NCBI GenBank assembly: GCA_902729315.2
Contig: LR746275.1
Span: 3,612,001-3,676,000 of the forward strand
Source of the DNA: Spirodela intermedia
Taxonomy: Eukaryota > Streptophyta > Magnoliopsida > Alismatales > Araceae
Direction of reading: 5' to 3'
DNA: 64,000 bases
The notes beneath the pieces were generated by a model that was not told where the DNA came from, searched no databases, and saw nothing but the letters and a program-made list of their open reading frames with translations. Numbering within the stretch: position 1 is the first letter of the stretch; each line of letters opens with the position of its first letter. Shown piece after piece: positions 22,354-34,937 of this stretch. Position numbers and translations under genes: made by a program.

Positions 22354-24287
22354 CAGAAACGGGAAAGAAACAACCCACCGAAAGGAAAAAAAAAAGAAAA
22401 AAAAAGGGAGGCAAGCGTCTCTCCGACCGGCTAGACAGGGAGAGACGGAGAAGCAAGAAAGACGAAGAGACAGAGACAGAGACAGAGAGAGTGCGTAAAC
22501 GGTGGGGAAGGTTGGAAATGCCTGCCAGCGCCACCGGAGGTGGACTACGATGATGGAGAGAATATTTATAGGGCCACGAATACCTTCACCATCCGCTACG
22601 CTCACCACCTCGGCCATGGCAAATGTGAGCATATTGTAGGGGTATTTCAGTCCATTCACTTGCGGACCAGGTCACCGTAGCCAGCTCGAAGTCCCCCACT
22701 GCAGAGACGTGATGTCGGACTGATCGAAATTTGGCAAATTTTCAGATAAACCCAAAAACAGAGTCTTTTGTATTAATTCCATCTGAATTCTCATTTTTCA
22801 ACGGACCTCAGGGGGGGGGCGGGGGGAGATGACCACGTATTTTCCGATGAAACCCTTTACTATCTTACTATTTATAAATCGTGTCTTATATTCATGCCTT
22901 TTCATTTAAATTTCTCCTCCGTCCCTGTGGAAGATGAGTGCGTCTTTTTCATAAAACCAATTAAAATATTATGTTTTGATCCCTCACTAATTCGTAATTT
23001 TCCTCATAGTTCAGGGGTAAGACGCGAATTTTAACGATGCGAGGGAGAGAATCGCGTCAAGGGTGGCAGAGGGGGAGTGAGGAGGAATAAGGTTAATATA
23101 TTGGGCTGGCCCACAAAATAGATAATGCACGAGACGGTCACTAGCTGAAAGCCCATCTCGGTTTGCGGGCCGAAGTGGGAATATCCCCTCCTCGAGGGAT
23201 GGTCCAGTTAGGCGGCCCTTCAGCTTCTTTTCTCGAAGTTATCTGGGTGCAGAAAGCTGCGGGCCCGGGCCGGAGCCCGCCAGAGGCGGGGCCTTACCTG
23301 ACATCGGCCTATCCAGAGAGAGAGAGGGGGGGAGACTTAGATAGTACTGGGCCCATTTTCTTTCGGATCATGATTTGATGAGGGCCCAAAAGAGTCGTAA
23401 GAAGCTAGGCGGGCCAACTTTTTCCAACCGGGCTTGATTTTTAGGGGTTGGAGCCCATCTGACTCCCCTAAAAAGGGGAGCTCAAATCGTATACGACCGG
23501 GCCGGAGAGCTTTCCCTGTCTGAAACAAATGAATCAGGCATACCCAGTTTATTTCCCTAAGAAAGAAAGATAACCTTACCTTTTCTGGACAAGCAAGACT
23601 TTATTTATTTATTATTGGTTATAAAATCGTCATCAACTTCTACCTAGCCGTTGAAACAGTGATCATCCATCACTACAACCTCTGTTGACTTTCTTGCTAA
23701 GAATAGGCTCACAGTGGTTAACATAATAACACGATGACGATAGTCAACCTGATCACAGATACAGTGGATGGCATCATTCACAGAAAGATATCAGCCAGCC
23801 GGCCAACGCTACCTAAAACCACGACGTGACGCTGATTCAGCACGATCATCAAAGAATCATTATAAAACAAAAGTCAACGGAGCAGAAGGGTTCTTCAGCA
23901 ACGCCCCCTCCTTCATGGATCTTGAACCGGGGAGGGGGAAAAATCTCATCTTTGTGAGGTCTAGATATTAAATAAATCCATAGAGTGTACCAATCTATGG
24001 TACCCTAGGAAACCTAATAAAAAAAGGCAAGGAGGCTTCCATCTTCATCTGCGGAAGATGGCACACGCCTCAAGACCCTTCCGGAAAGAGATACCTTACG
24101 GAGGAGCTGCTATGATCCTTGTATGATTGGCATGAGAGGATAAGATTCCATCGAAAGAGGAAATATATTGCAGAATCATTCATTCATGGCCGCGATAACC
24201 ATGCTAAGGGCTTTTCATCGTAGCGATTCCATTGCCCGTAATTAGGAAAGAAGAAAAAAAAATTCTCACCTTTATCTAAGTCAACGG
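22354..24287. other. Spacer between UBC7 and the HSP20-like gene
   Basis: UBC7 leader and promoter up to about 22,700, then AT-rich DNA. A cluster of GGGCC/GGCCC motifs lies at about 23,100-23,510. A G-rich run is near 22,810-22,830. No gene was recognised in 22,700-24,287. Confidence 0.5.
22563..22570 (-). promoter_or_regulatory. UBC7 TATA box
   Basis: TATAAATA on the - strand, 210 bases before the UBC7 ATG, with a purine-rich (- strand pyrimidine-rich) leader between them. Confidence 0.6.
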
Positions 24288-25760
24288 CTACTCATTAGCT
24301 CCAAGACGATGAGGACGAAGGCACACACGGACCTCGTGTTCTTCGGGTCCAGCTCTGTGTTTCGGAACCATGATCTCCAGCATTGTACCAGTCTCGTCGT
24401 AGTAAGCTTCTAGCTTGGCATCTTCGGGGATTCGGGTCGCCAGAGGAATCTCCCTGATGAATTCCCCAGGCGGGCAGTGCTCGGGGGAGGGATCCGAGAG
24501 CTTGAATGTTCGATCGTGTCTCTTGATGTACGGCGTCCGAGCAGTGCTGGCGCAGAGTATCTTCACGATTCCATGGGTGGGGGCGTTCTTCCAGGAGACC
24601 TTGACCCTCCGCAGGTCTGAAAATGGCAGGCTTACGAGGATCAGGTAGCCCTCTTCGTCCTCGTAGATGGTCTTCGCGGCGGTGACAGGCCCATAGGAAT
24701 GCCTCATCACGCCGCTGAATTCATTCACCCAGGACGGAACCACTTGGAAGCGATCTTCGCAGGGATTCATGGGAAGAATGCCGTCTTCGTCCAGGCCATG
24801 GTGGAGGAATTCCTTCCTGCGCTTGCTGCATAAGGGAGAACGGTGGGTGGAAAGATACAGGTCGGAACCGTCGAGGAGCCTCTTAGGGCAGGGACTGCAG
24901 GAGCTCTTCACCAATGAAGGAGGAGGAGGAGGGAGGGGCCTCACGAGCTCGAACTCCTGCGCGGAGAGGTTCCTCCAGGAGCTGAAGTCGCTGGCCTCGG
25001 GGGGGACGGAGAAGTTGAGCTCCCTCCCCGTGAGCGCCGCCCACTTCTTCCGGTCGGCCTCTGAGACAGCCGTGAGGAGGGGCTGCCTCACGATCTCGAT
25101 CCCATGGAGGCACTGCGGATTGGAGAGCCCTCTGTAGTGCTTCCGCTGCATCCGGTGGGACCTCACGAAGCCCTTGTCCGCGCTGAAGGGAAAGGGGGGC
25201 TCCCCGGGGCGGGAATGGCCGTTCATGTAGCTCCGCAGCTGCATCTTCCCGAGGGCGTTCTCAGGGCGATCCTTGAAGACCCACATGTACATGTTCTCCA
25301 TGTCGTGCTGCACCAGCAGGACGTCGTTGCGCAGGTCCGACTTGTCGAAGCCGGAGATGCCGCCGCCGGCGTCCTGCGTGATCTTCGCCTTGGACTTCTC
25401 CGAGAGGACGGGCTTGAAGTAGAAGGAGAAGAAGAACCAGGCGCCCCAGATGCTGTCCACCCGCTTGGACATCTTGCGGGCGGCGCTGGCCGCCCTGGGG
25501 ATGCTGAGGAAGGACTCCGTCTCGTAGATCTGGAGGCCGGCGACGGCGCCGGCGCCGGCGCCGGAGTCGAGGATGTCGCAGAGGTCCAGGTTCCACGCCG
25601 GTGGAGGCGGCGGGGAGGGCTCGCCGGAGAGGGGGAGGTTGATGTCAGGGGGGCGCCGCTGCGGGAGCATCATTTCCCGGTCGCCGTCGTCGAGGCCGAG
25701 CAGGGTGAAGGGCTGGTGGTTGTTCTCCATGGACAGCGTGGTGAGGAGGGGCTCCGCCAT
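24288..25760 (-). CDS. HSP20-like chaperone superfamily protein (At5g02480 type)
   Basis: Plant protein of unknown biochemical role, 490 residues in a single exon. The N-terminal part is Pro/Gly-rich and low-complexity. A conserved plant-specific region follows (SKRVDSIWGAWFFFSFYFKP, VQHDMENMYMWVFKDRPENA, RPGEPPFPF, FVRSHRMQRKHYRGLSNPQC). The last 130 residues form an alpha-crystallin-like fold: VTAAKTIYEDEEGYLILVSL through IPLATRIPEDAKLEAYYDET and GTMLEIMVPK. The length agrees with the Arabidopsis relative (about 500). Coding GC is very high at the 5' end. The next gene on this strand but one is HSC70, the same neighbourhood as in Arabidopsis. A 309-residue antisense frame overlaps and is a shadow. 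Confidence 0.9.
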   Translation of the reverse strand: MAEPLLTTLSMENNHQPFTLLGLDDGDREMMLPQRRPPDINLPLSGEPSPPPPPAWNLDLCDILDSGAGAGAVAGLQIYETESFLSIPRAASAARKMSKRVDSIWGAWFFFSFYFKPVLSEKSKAKITQDAGGGISGFDKSDLRNDVLLVQHDMENMYMWVFKDRPENALGKMQLRSYMNGHSRPGEPPFPFSADKGFVRSHRMQRKHYRGLSNPQCLHGIEIVRQPLLTAVSEADRKKWAALTGRELNFSVPPEASDFSSWRNLSAQEFELVRPLPPPPPSLVKSSCSPCPKRLLDGSDLYLSTHRSPLCSKRRKEFLHHGLDEDGILPMNPCEDRFQVVPSWVNEFSGVMRHSYGPVTAAKTIYEDEEGYLILVSLPFSDLRRVKVSWKNAPTHGIVKILCASTARTPYIKRHDRTFKLSDPSPEHCPPGEFIREIPLATRIPEDAKLEAYYDETGTMLEIMVPKHRAGPEEHEVRVCLRPHRLGANE

Positions 25761-26872
25761 CTCTCTCTTCCCTCTCCCCCTTCTTCTCCTACCTCCGCCT
25801 GCTCTGCGCTGCTATCCCCTGCAGCTCCCTCCGCAGTCGACGACGACATCCCAGAGGATGCGCTCACAGGACCATTCCATAGAACCGAGAACCTCGAGGA
25901 GGAGGCCCCCCCCTCCCCCCCTCCCCCGGAGGAGACGATGGAACAGCTGGAAATCCCCCGTCTCAGAAGAAACCAGTGCCAAGATGGACGCAGAAATTCA
26001 TCAGAAAACGAGATGATAAGGACTCGGGGCTGAATCAATGTCGGATGGAAGAAGGAATCTGACGCCGGTTGACCCCCATTCTTCGACCCAACTCAGCCGC
26101 CGACGAGACGGAAAAGGCGAATCGGCGCGAGGAGATCCGTCCGAAATCGCGTCTCTGGAGAGACAGCGAGGAACACGATGGACCAGAGAGAGAGAGAGAT
26201 GTGGACGGGGCAATAATGGAGTAACCCTAACCCTAGAAGCCTCGTGGTCTTGCCCCTGCGGTCGCTGCCGTCATCCTCATCGCCATGGAATCTTCGCCCG
26301 TATTTTATTCTGGTCAGAGGGAGAAGAAGGTCACAAGAGGACGAACCAGGTCGGCGCGATAAGGAAGGAGGGGGAGAAAGGAGGTAGAAGACGACCACCA
26401 GTTCCCGATCTTCGCTCTCTCCTCTCTTATCACGAAGCAGGAGTCGCCTCCACCGGGTGCCGCCCTCCCCCACCACCTCGTCCTCTGATGGCGACGGCGG
26501 TATAATGTGCCGCCGGCCCATTCTCAGAAAAAGGATAAAGCCGCCGCCTCGACGGAGAGAGGCACCACGTTGCGGGGACCCGAACCGACCTTGGCGGCAG
26601 TACATTGTAGAAAAGTCCATTTATTTTGATGAAACGGATTAATACCCTTACTGCTGAGCACATCTGAAACCAAACACTAGGGATTCAACCCATAATATCT
26701 AGAGAGGGAGATAGAGGAGAGAATATTGTAAAAAAGTCCAAAAAAATGGATGAAACGGACGAATACCCTTCTCGCGAGGTGCATCTAAGAGAGAAAAACC
26801 AAGAATTCTGTGGGGGTGAAGGAAGCCTCTAAAGACAACAAAACATTAGCAGAAAAGTCAACAGACTGAAGG
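25761..26872. other. HSP20-like promoter/leader and GGB 3' flank
   Basis: Purine/pyrimidine-rich leader of the HSP20-like gene. A double telomere-like box AACCCTAACCCTAG is at 26222-26235. Frames on both strands between 26,030 and 26,660 lack motifs. Two similar segments, ccatttattttgatgaaacggattaataccctt (abridged; near 26,618) and gatgaaacggacgaataccctt near 26,750, mark a decayed local duplication of about 130 bases. Confidence 0.5.
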
Positions 26873-29800
26873 TCAAGTCAGAGCGCCACAGAGGGCAGTT
26901 ATCCCGAGTTCAACCTGAAGCTGGGCCAATCCTGGTTCTCCTAGCAGGCTGAACGCGGCAAGGCCGTAATAGGAATGGTACAAGTCCGGCGGTGGGCTCC
27001 CAGGGAATTTGGTAAAGCCACCATACTAAAAAGGAAATAAGTCAATAAAAATCGACAATATATGTGTAGATATAGATGTATACACGTGTATATATTAATA
27101 TAGTAATCATCGATTAATCTATAATTGGGAAATGGCGGGCAGTCTTACTTCAGACTGGCAGGAGAGTAAGAAAGATCTGAGGGCGTCCTTATCAAGGAAT
27201 TGGTCAGCTCCCAGTATCCTCAGCACCCCGACGACCCTGAAATAATCCGACGTGGCAAGATACGTGGAATATGTCCATTTTTGGAATAATCACAAGTCCC
27301 ACTCACCAGAAAGCATAGCACGTGTCGCTGGCCTTGTTGGGCCGACCTTGAAACCCGCCATCAGCTGCTTGCCTCTGAAAGAGATCGAGAAGGGATGAAG
27401 AGCCAGCATGGCATCTGGTTATGAGAGGATTAGATATTTCCCAAGGTCTAGTATGCCATATTTAGCATTATTTAGATATGAATGAAGAGAAGGAGCCCCC
27501 CAAAGGCCAGACCTGCAAAGCCCACTCCAAGAGTGCAGACACGTTGACCACAGATGATCCTGTGGATCTGCTGATATAGTTTGCTTTGATATAACCCATC
27601 AGCTGGAGAGCTGCGACAGCACAGTAAGTCGCTCCGCCTGTGACACTAAACGATCGTACGAGTTATGCACGCGCTGTAAGAGACGGAGCAATCCACATTC
27701 TAAGCAAAGAAAACCATCAGATCAAGATAAATTAAAAAAAATCAAGCAGTACGAATAAGGAAACTGATGAGTCATTATCACACTGATAACATGATTTTTC
27801 AGCTACAATTAACTAGATAAAAAAAAAGGAAAATCGGATCTTCAGGTCTTGGCTGGAGGTTGGTCCAGGCATGTGCAAGCATATGGAGTAGATGCTGGCT
27901 GACCTTGTCAAACGATTTCGCTGTACGTGTACTTACCATGAGATTCTGAACCAGGCACCAGTCCGAAGCCTCCATCATACGACTGAAGTCAACAGCTTCT
28001 GGATAAGGCAATATTCGAAGAAGACCAACAATGAGAATGAACGGGATCAGACTAGTCGCTGTGAGTACAGACCTGGCACTTAATGATGTAATCCGTGGCT
28101 TTCTCTTTGTCCATTCCGCACCAGTTGTTGAGCATGGAAGAAATGGCAGCTGAGATATTGAACGAGAGCTAAGATATAGCAAATTATAATAGTATAGTAT
28201 AACCTCCGGAAAGCACGTGCAATCAAACAGGCTCTCACCAGCGCAATAAACAAAACGGAGGTCCCTCTCTGCTCCAAAATGAATGGGAATAAAGCTGTAA
28301 AAAAATAGGTGAAATAATTACAAATCCTGGAAAGGGAAACGTATGATTTAGAATTTAAGTCATCAACTTAGTCGATTTTCTGATTAAGGTCGACCAAAGA
28401 TACAGCTTCTACGCCAGGATGGTGAGAGTCTCAAGCATATTCTATGTTCTCGGACCATGGATGTTACTTGAAAAGCAGCAAGGCCCAAGAGAGTTATTTT
28501 TTCCACATAAATGAATACTAATGCGGTATAAGATAAAATACAGAAACAATGCACTAATATTATAGAAGTCCAGTGAAACATATTTCATTAATTTATGATC
28601 AGGTTTCTCAAGCACAAAAGGTTAATTAAGAAAAGTGCATCAGATACAGTGATCAATCATGAAACTGGTGGCCATTAGATCATGATTGTCTGACCTTTGA
28701 GCAGCCCAAAATATTTCCCTAGACTAGGAAAGAACAGAGAAACAAAGGGGAAAATGGGCTCAGGAACTTATGACAAGATAACGGCATTGGGAAAAGAAAG
28801 CTACAATATTCAAGATGATCTCTATAATCCAAGACTTAACTATGTATGTGCATTGCCATCCTTGCCCTAGAAAGAACACGAAACCTTATTCCCACTCTGT
28901 CTGGACTCTTCCCACCCTCTGGCCAAACTTTTTAGCAATGTGTTCTGGTTGCACAAGCCCAAACCATGCAACCAAAAGATAGCTTCCTGTGAGACTTTTA
29001 GCAAACGCTCACTAACTAAAATTAATGCAGTTAGACCCTTAGCATCACCTTTTACAAGTTTAACGTTCAAGAAGAGGGGTTATAATAACAGAGTATAACT
29101 CCTTGGATAATTCATTTAATCTAAACAACCACTTACTGTTTTTGACGCCTAATAGTCACTAAAACAGGCTGGAATAGAATCAGATTAGTAAATGCGGATC
29201 ATACTGTTATGCCCGATCAAGCAAACGAATAATTGGGAATATGAATATATTTATGGAAACTGAGTGCTGAGGCAGGCTCTGAATATGCGAAAACATGATA
29301 AAATAAGAAGGGGAACATAGTTTATTCTACATCCATTGGTTACACAGATGTTCAGTAGAAAATCACAACTGTGCTAGATCATTGTACCTTGCTTCTGTAT
29401 CTCTACATCTACCAATATCAGTCTACAAAGATGCGATGAGTGGGTATTTCAAAAAAAAATAAATTGGGCCCTTCTGCCTTGGTTGAGGAAAAAGTTAAAG
29501 AATAACTGACGTCAACGAGTAGGACATGAAAAAAACATATTTTTTAAAACTATATCAAAGATGCGAAAAATCACCATTCTGAGACTTCCTCTATACCTCC
29601 CATCAGGTTGCTGAAGATTTTTCATTGACAACGAAATTGAATTAGAATCTAAGTTTGAGAAATCATATCCTATGATCTTCAGTATTGCTAGGGCACAGTA
29701 AGTACTTGCTAAATGACTAGCATTGAAGCTTAAATCCTGCAAAAAAATTACAATTTTTTTATCCTGTTAGCCATAGATGGAATTCATTTCTAAATTCCAC

Positions 29801-30901
29801 ATGGGGCTATAATTTACCTGCTTATCTAGAGGATATTGCGATGTTCTGGAACCATGAAAACCATAAAATTGACCTGTACAAGTGCAAAAGGTTGGTAACA
29901 GATTCAAAATAACAGTAAATAATAGATAGGAACTCAAATGGAACACGCACAATTACCTGGCTCAACTGTGCCAGAGCGTGAGTAGAAGGATAAGACCCAC
30001 CGTGCCACCTGATCCTTGTCGATCTGCAACATTAATAAAACAAAAAAAGGGACGCCGTATAACTAAATGCTAGAATGGCATAAACAGAAATAATCAATTA
30101 CAATGGTTGATAATTTATTCACTTAAAAAAAATAAAATGCAAGCGGCACTAAGAATGATACAACGATTCTGTAAATTGCCAATATAGTAATGTGCCAAAG
30201 ACACGCAGCTTATGCATAAAGTTGAATAGCTCTGCAGTAGGTGTCTGCAGAGAGCACCAATATCTAGAAGAAACGTTAACATTTTATTCCTATAAAATCA
30301 AGAAGGCTTTCCTCTATCTTGTAGAATTACAAACGCTAAGCACGCCTTCACAGCCGTGCATCACAGCGTCCTATAATGGACTACTAACAGTGACAGAATT
30401 AATTTTTTTCTTCAAAGAAAAGGAACCAGACATGGCGTTGCCTTGAGGATTTCACAAACTTGAGCATTTGGATAAAAAGGTCGATCTGCCGCCGGTATTC
30501 TGGAAAGTTTTGAAGATTCTGGATGCTTATCGTGTAAGTTTAATTATACGACGCATTTATTTTGGGGAAAAGCCTAGCAAGTCAATCGATCCAAAGAGAT
30601 CGCAATCATAAACTCAAGGGTTTAGGTCACGGCGTTTCGATCCTCTGATATGGTTTTTACGACAGGGACGGGTGCCGAAGTAGCAGCGTCATGGGGAATC
30701 CGATTTCAGAGACAATCGAAAGTAAGAGCCGAGAAATACCCGATCCAAGGCGCCAAGGATGTCGAGGCCACAGACGACGAAGTACGCGAGGGTCAGGCGG
30801 TTGATCTCCTGAGACTCGTATTCCGAAGGTAGCAATTCGAGCATCATTTCCATGAACCGCACGTGCCTATCCCTCTCAAAGCGCCCGCGAGTGCACTCCA
30901 T
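26873..30901 (-). CDS. GGB: Geranylgeranyl transferase type I beta subunit
   Basis: Beta subunit of protein geranylgeranyltransferase I, which with the shared alpha subunit prenylates CaaL-box proteins in the cytosol. Eleven exons, complement: 30740-30901, 29957-30023, 29818-29873, 29597-29736, 28239-28294, 28073-28149, 27937-27982, 27513-27637, 27307-27374, 27149-27236 and 26873-27025 (TGA); 345 residues. Prenyltransferase (QW-like) repeats: YGFHGSRTSQYPLD, ASTYCALAILKIIGYD, DLRFVYCAAAISSML, SYDGGFGLVPGSESHGGATY, DGGFQGRPNKASDTCYAFW and YGGFTKFPG. Zinc ligands are recognisable as Asp and Cys in SDTCYAFW and His in DLYHSYYG. The type I beta subunit is preferred over farnesyltransferase beta because of length and the IPIHFGAERDLRFVYCA segment. 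Intron 5 (28295-29596) is 1.3 kb and shows nothing recognisable. The ATG at 30901 is the first in frame. Confidence 0.95.
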
Positions 30902-31409
30902 TTCCCCCACTCCCGCTCCCCAGCTTTGAAACTGGGCCAGACCTCCTCAAGCCTTTCTCCTAAGACTCCACTCTACAGAATGACTCAGAAGCCGGAACCG
31001 TTCATGCCCCTTTATTTCGCAGTCACGCAGTCACGCAGTCAACGGGCCGGGCCCAGCCGGTTCCTTGTAGAACCAACCGGGACCGGCCCGGCCCGTTGGC
31101 TTGGAAGAGAGAGAATGGCTGGTGACTTTACTGGGCTTAGAGGTACCCGCCTCCGGCCCGGACCAACCGGGCTATAGTTCTATAGGATCGAACGAAAATT
31201 TAAAAAATTCGAGAAAAGTTTGAACCACAAGAATATACGGCATTAAATGCCGGGAAAGAGAAGAAGAGATTAATTATAGGGACGAACATAGAGACAGAGA
31301 GAGACAGAGAGACGGGTAAGTTAGCAGCATAGAGAGAAAGAGAGAGAGAGAGAGGATCACGAATTGTCAGGTTCCTCCGGGCACACGGGAGCTCTTCAGA
31401 TGGCTTTAC
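30902..31409. other. GGB promoter / HSC70 3' flank
   Basis: Contains GGGCC/CCGG-rich motifs at about 31,040-31,170, AT-rich DNA, then the purine-rich tract gagacagagagagacagagag near 31,290-31,355 in the HSC70 3' UTR. No gene was seen. Confidence 0.5.
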
Positions 31410-34000
31410 TTAATCGACCTCCTCGATCTTAGGGCCCGCGCCGGCGCCGGCGCTGGCGCCGCCGCCCCCGCGGGTGAAAGACTCGTCGTCGACATCGGCG
31501 CCCATGTCGGCGCCGGCGCCCTGGTACATCTTGGCGATGATGGGGTTGCAGATGCTCTCGAGCTCCTTCATCTTGTCGTCGAACTCATCGGCCTCGGCGA
31601 GCTGGTTGCCGTCGAGCCAGTGGATGGCCTGGTCGATGGCGTCCTCGATCTTCTTCTTGTCTGCGGGGTCGAGCTTGGAGGCGATCTTCTCGTCCTTGAT
31701 GGTGTTCCGCATGTTGTAGGCGTAGTTCTCGAGGCCGTTTTTGGATTCCACCTTCTTCTTGTGCTCCTCGTCCTCAGACTTGTACTTCTCCGCCTCCTGG
31801 ACCATCTTCTCGATCTCGTCCTTGCTCAGCCGCCCCTTGTCGTTGGTGATGGTGATCTTGTTCTTCTGGCCTGTGGTCTTGTCCTCGGCGGACACGTTGA
31901 GGATGCCGTTGGCGTCGATGTCGAAGCAGACGGTGATCTGGGGCACGCCGCGCGGCGCCGGGGGGATGCCGGAGAGCTCAAACTTGCCGAGGAGGTTGTT
32001 GTCTCTGGTCCTGGTCCGCTCGCCCTCGTAGACCTGGATCAGGACACCGGGCTGGTTGTCGGAGTAGGTGGAGAAGACCTGCTCCTTCTTGGTGGGGATG
32101 GTGGTGTTCCGGGGGATGAGCACCGTCATGACGCCGCCGGCGGTCTCCAGACCCTGAGAGAGGGGGGTAACGTCCAGTAGCAGCAGGTCCTGCACCTTCT
32201 CGTTGCCCTCGCCGCTGAGGATGGCGGCCTGGACGGCGGCGCCATAGGCCACGGCCTCGTCGGGGTTGATGCTCTTACAGAGCTCCTTGCCATTAAAGAA
32301 GTCTTGGAGGAGCTGCTGAACCTTGGGGATCCTGGTTGAGCCGCCCACGAGGACCACTTCGTGGACGGTGCTCTTGTCCATCTTGGCGTCCCTCAGGCAC
32401 TTCTCCACGGGCTCCATGCACTTTCTGAAGAGATCCATGTTCAGCTCCTCGAACCTGGCGCGAGTGATGGTGGAGTAGAAGTCAACGCCCTCGAACAGGG
32501 AGTCGATCTCGATGGTGGTCTGGGCGGTGGAGGAGAGCGTCCTCTTCGCCCTCTCGCAGGCCGTCCTGAGCCGCCGCAGGGCCCGGGGGTTGCCGCTGAT
32601 GTCCTTCTTGTGCTTCCTCTTGAACTCTTGCACGAAGTGGTTCACCATCCGGTTGTCAAAGTCCTCGCCGCCCAGGTGGGTATCTCCGGCGGTGGCCTTG
32701 ACCTCGAAGATCCCCTCCTCGATCGTGAGCAGGGAGACGTCGAAGGTGCCACCTCCGAGGTCAAAGATGAGGACGTTCTTCTCGCCGACGCTGGTCGCCT
32801 TCTTGTCGAGTCCGTAGGCGATGGCGGCGGCCGTGGGCTCGTTGATGATGCGCATGACGTTCAGGCCCGCGATGACCCCCGCGTCCTTGGTCGCCTGCCG
32901 CTGCGAGTCGTTGAAGTAAGCGGGTACCGTTACCACTGCGTTTTTTATGGTGGAACCCAGGTAGGCCTCAGCGATCTCGCGCATCTTGATGAGGACCATG
33001 GAGGAGATCTCTTCGGCGGCGAACTGCTTCTCTTCACCCTTGTACTGGACGATGATCATGGGCTTGTCCCCAGGTCCAGGGATGACCTTGAAGGGCCATA
33101 GTTTGATGTCGCTCTGGACGGAGGTATCTGAGAATCTCCTCCCAATCAGACGCTTTGCATCTGGAACAGAAAATGAGAATCCACGTTATAACCCAAGAAA
33201 TTCGCGCGCGCGTGTGTGTGCATGAGAGAAGAACGATGTAATAATTCGTAGAACATTACATTCAACAACAATGTACGTGAGATTACTGGATATAAAGGAG
33301 TTCGTCCGGGGTACATTAATCTGAGAATTTTAGAAGAGAAAAAGGCCAAATCATTGGATCAGGACAGAACTTCTTTTTTGACGAGCAACACAATCAGGAT
33401 CAAAACCAAAGACTCGATACAATAACAACTAAGCCTCCCTCGCTATTACCTTGTGAAGGGTGGAATGGGCGACTACTGACAGAAAAGTATGGATAAAAAG
33501 TATGGATAATATAGAACGGGATATTATATTTCGGAAAAAATAAGGATAAAAAAGATTGGGCGGATAAAACCATCAGTTAAAAATAGATTAACGCACAGAA
33601 GAGAAAAACCACAAAAATAGATAAGAGACGACATATATTCAAATGCAAAAGCAATGACAACGAGGCTTTTACAAACTTCTTTCCTAAAAACTCGTAACAG
33701 ATAGTCGAATACCTCACAGATTTAGCTGACAGGAGTGGAAAACAGTGCTGAACAGATGAGGTCACTAACAACAGGGAGAAGCATACCGAACACGGTGTTC
33801 ACCGGGTTCATGGCAACCTGGTTCTTGGCGGCGTCGCCGATGAGGCGCTCGCTGTCGGTGAAGCCGACATAGGAAGGCGTGGTGCGGTTACCCTGGTCGT
33901 TGGCGATGATCTCCACACGATCGTGTTGCCAGACCCCGACGCACGAGTAGGTCGTACCGAGATCAATGCCGATCGCCGGACCTTCTCCTTTTCCGGCCAT
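31410..34000 (-). CDS. HSC70: Cytosolic heat shock cognate 70 kDa protein
   Basis: ATP-driven Hsp70 chaperone of cytosol and nucleus. Two exons, complement: 33787-34000 and 31410-33160; 654 residues. Family signatures are all present: [49 protein letters not shown], and the C-terminal EEVD that binds TPR co-chaperones and marks the cytosolic class. The lid ends in a Gly/Ala-rich linker. The single 626-base intron splits the codon between Phe71 and Ala73 (VF-G/D-AKR), the usual position in plant HSC70 genes. A perfect heat-shock element lies 143 bases upstream of the ATG, so heat induction on top of constitutive expression is likely. Long frames on the opposite strand of exon 2 are the known artefact of Hsp70 codon usage. 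Confidence 0.98.
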
Positions 34001-34081
34001 TCTGCCGGGAAATCAAGGAGCGAGAATCTGAGAGACGCGAAGGCACCCCTCCCCCCCCACCGCAGCTCAGATCAGTCTCGC

Positions 34082-34089
34082 TAGGGTTT
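34082..34089 (-). promoter_or_regulatory. Telo-box in HSC70 leader/promoter
   Basis: AAACCCTA on the - strand (TAGGGTTT on the + strand), 82 bases before the HSC70 ATG. Confidence 0.5.
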
Positions 34090-34142
34090 TGGAATGGGAG
34101 GTTGAGAAGCGGACGAGTGGGAAATACAAAGTTGAAGGGAGC

Positions 34143-34155
34143 TTCTGGAAGGTTC
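34143..34155 (-). promoter_or_regulatory. Heat-shock element of HSC70
   Basis: TTCTGGAAGGTTC: three perfect alternating 5-base units (TTCnnGAAnnTTC), 143-155 bases before the HSC70 ATG. HSF trimers bind such triplets. Confidence 0.85.
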
Positions 34156-34899
34156 CGTCATACCGTAGCCGCCCGATCAGATGAACGGTCAACAACCCAC
34201 CTACCTTCACACCTCCGCACCCACTGGTGGCAGGCTTGGCGGCCGATTAGCCGGCCAATTGTTTGGTCACGTATCCTTGTCGATTACCCCGCCTAAATGG
34301 GCCCCCATCAGCAAAATGGGACCCCGTTTTTTCCTTAAAATGGGTCGCATTAAACCAGGCCTATTAGAGCGTCACATGCGGACATGAGCCTAATGGGCTG
34401 CTATTTTCAGGCTGGAATAGGACAACTAAGTACAGTTCTACGTTGGGCCGTACCAGGAAGATCGAGGCCGTCCATTCAGTGTTCCCTGTGGCAGTGACCA
34501 ACGATCGTGATGGGAAAATGAATCCATCAATCGGACGGTCAGGACCAAGGGGCCCATTAGGAAGGCGACGGGCATGTCGGCCCAGAAAAGGGACGCATGT
34601 GAGTAGGCCCAACTGGCGACGACCTGCCGGGGGATCCATCCGTCGCCGACCAATCCAATCAGAGCATTCCAGTGAAAGGAGGATTGGGCCCATTGGGGCC
34701 ATCTGGTGGCGGTCGGAATGGGTCCAGCCACGGGCCCCGCCCGGATTTCGATAAGCGGTTCGGTCGGACCCGTGCGCGAATGTCGGCGCCGGACCGGGTC
34801 AACATCTACGGGCGGATGGTCGGCGACTCTGTCAAACTACGGCGGGCAAATCGCTGTCTACTGCATCCCCGATACGGCGGCGAGTAAACTCCCCGGTCT

Positions 34900-34934
<35 letters not shown>
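34900..34934. repeat. (GA)n microsatellite
   Basis: A GA run in the HSC70-Dof spacer, followed by 100 more bases of degenerate purine-rich sequence. Confidence 0.95.

Positions 34935-34937
<3 letters not shown>

Noticed and set aside
25104-26033. 309-codon + strand frame
   Set aside because: It is antisense to the HSP20-like gene, rich in Gly/Val/Glu, and has no family motif. It is a shadow of GC-biased codons.
31620-33101. Long + strand frames (186 and 246 codons) opposite HSC70 exon 2
   Set aside because: Antisense frames opposite Hsp70 genes are a known composition effect. No splice or promoter support was seen.
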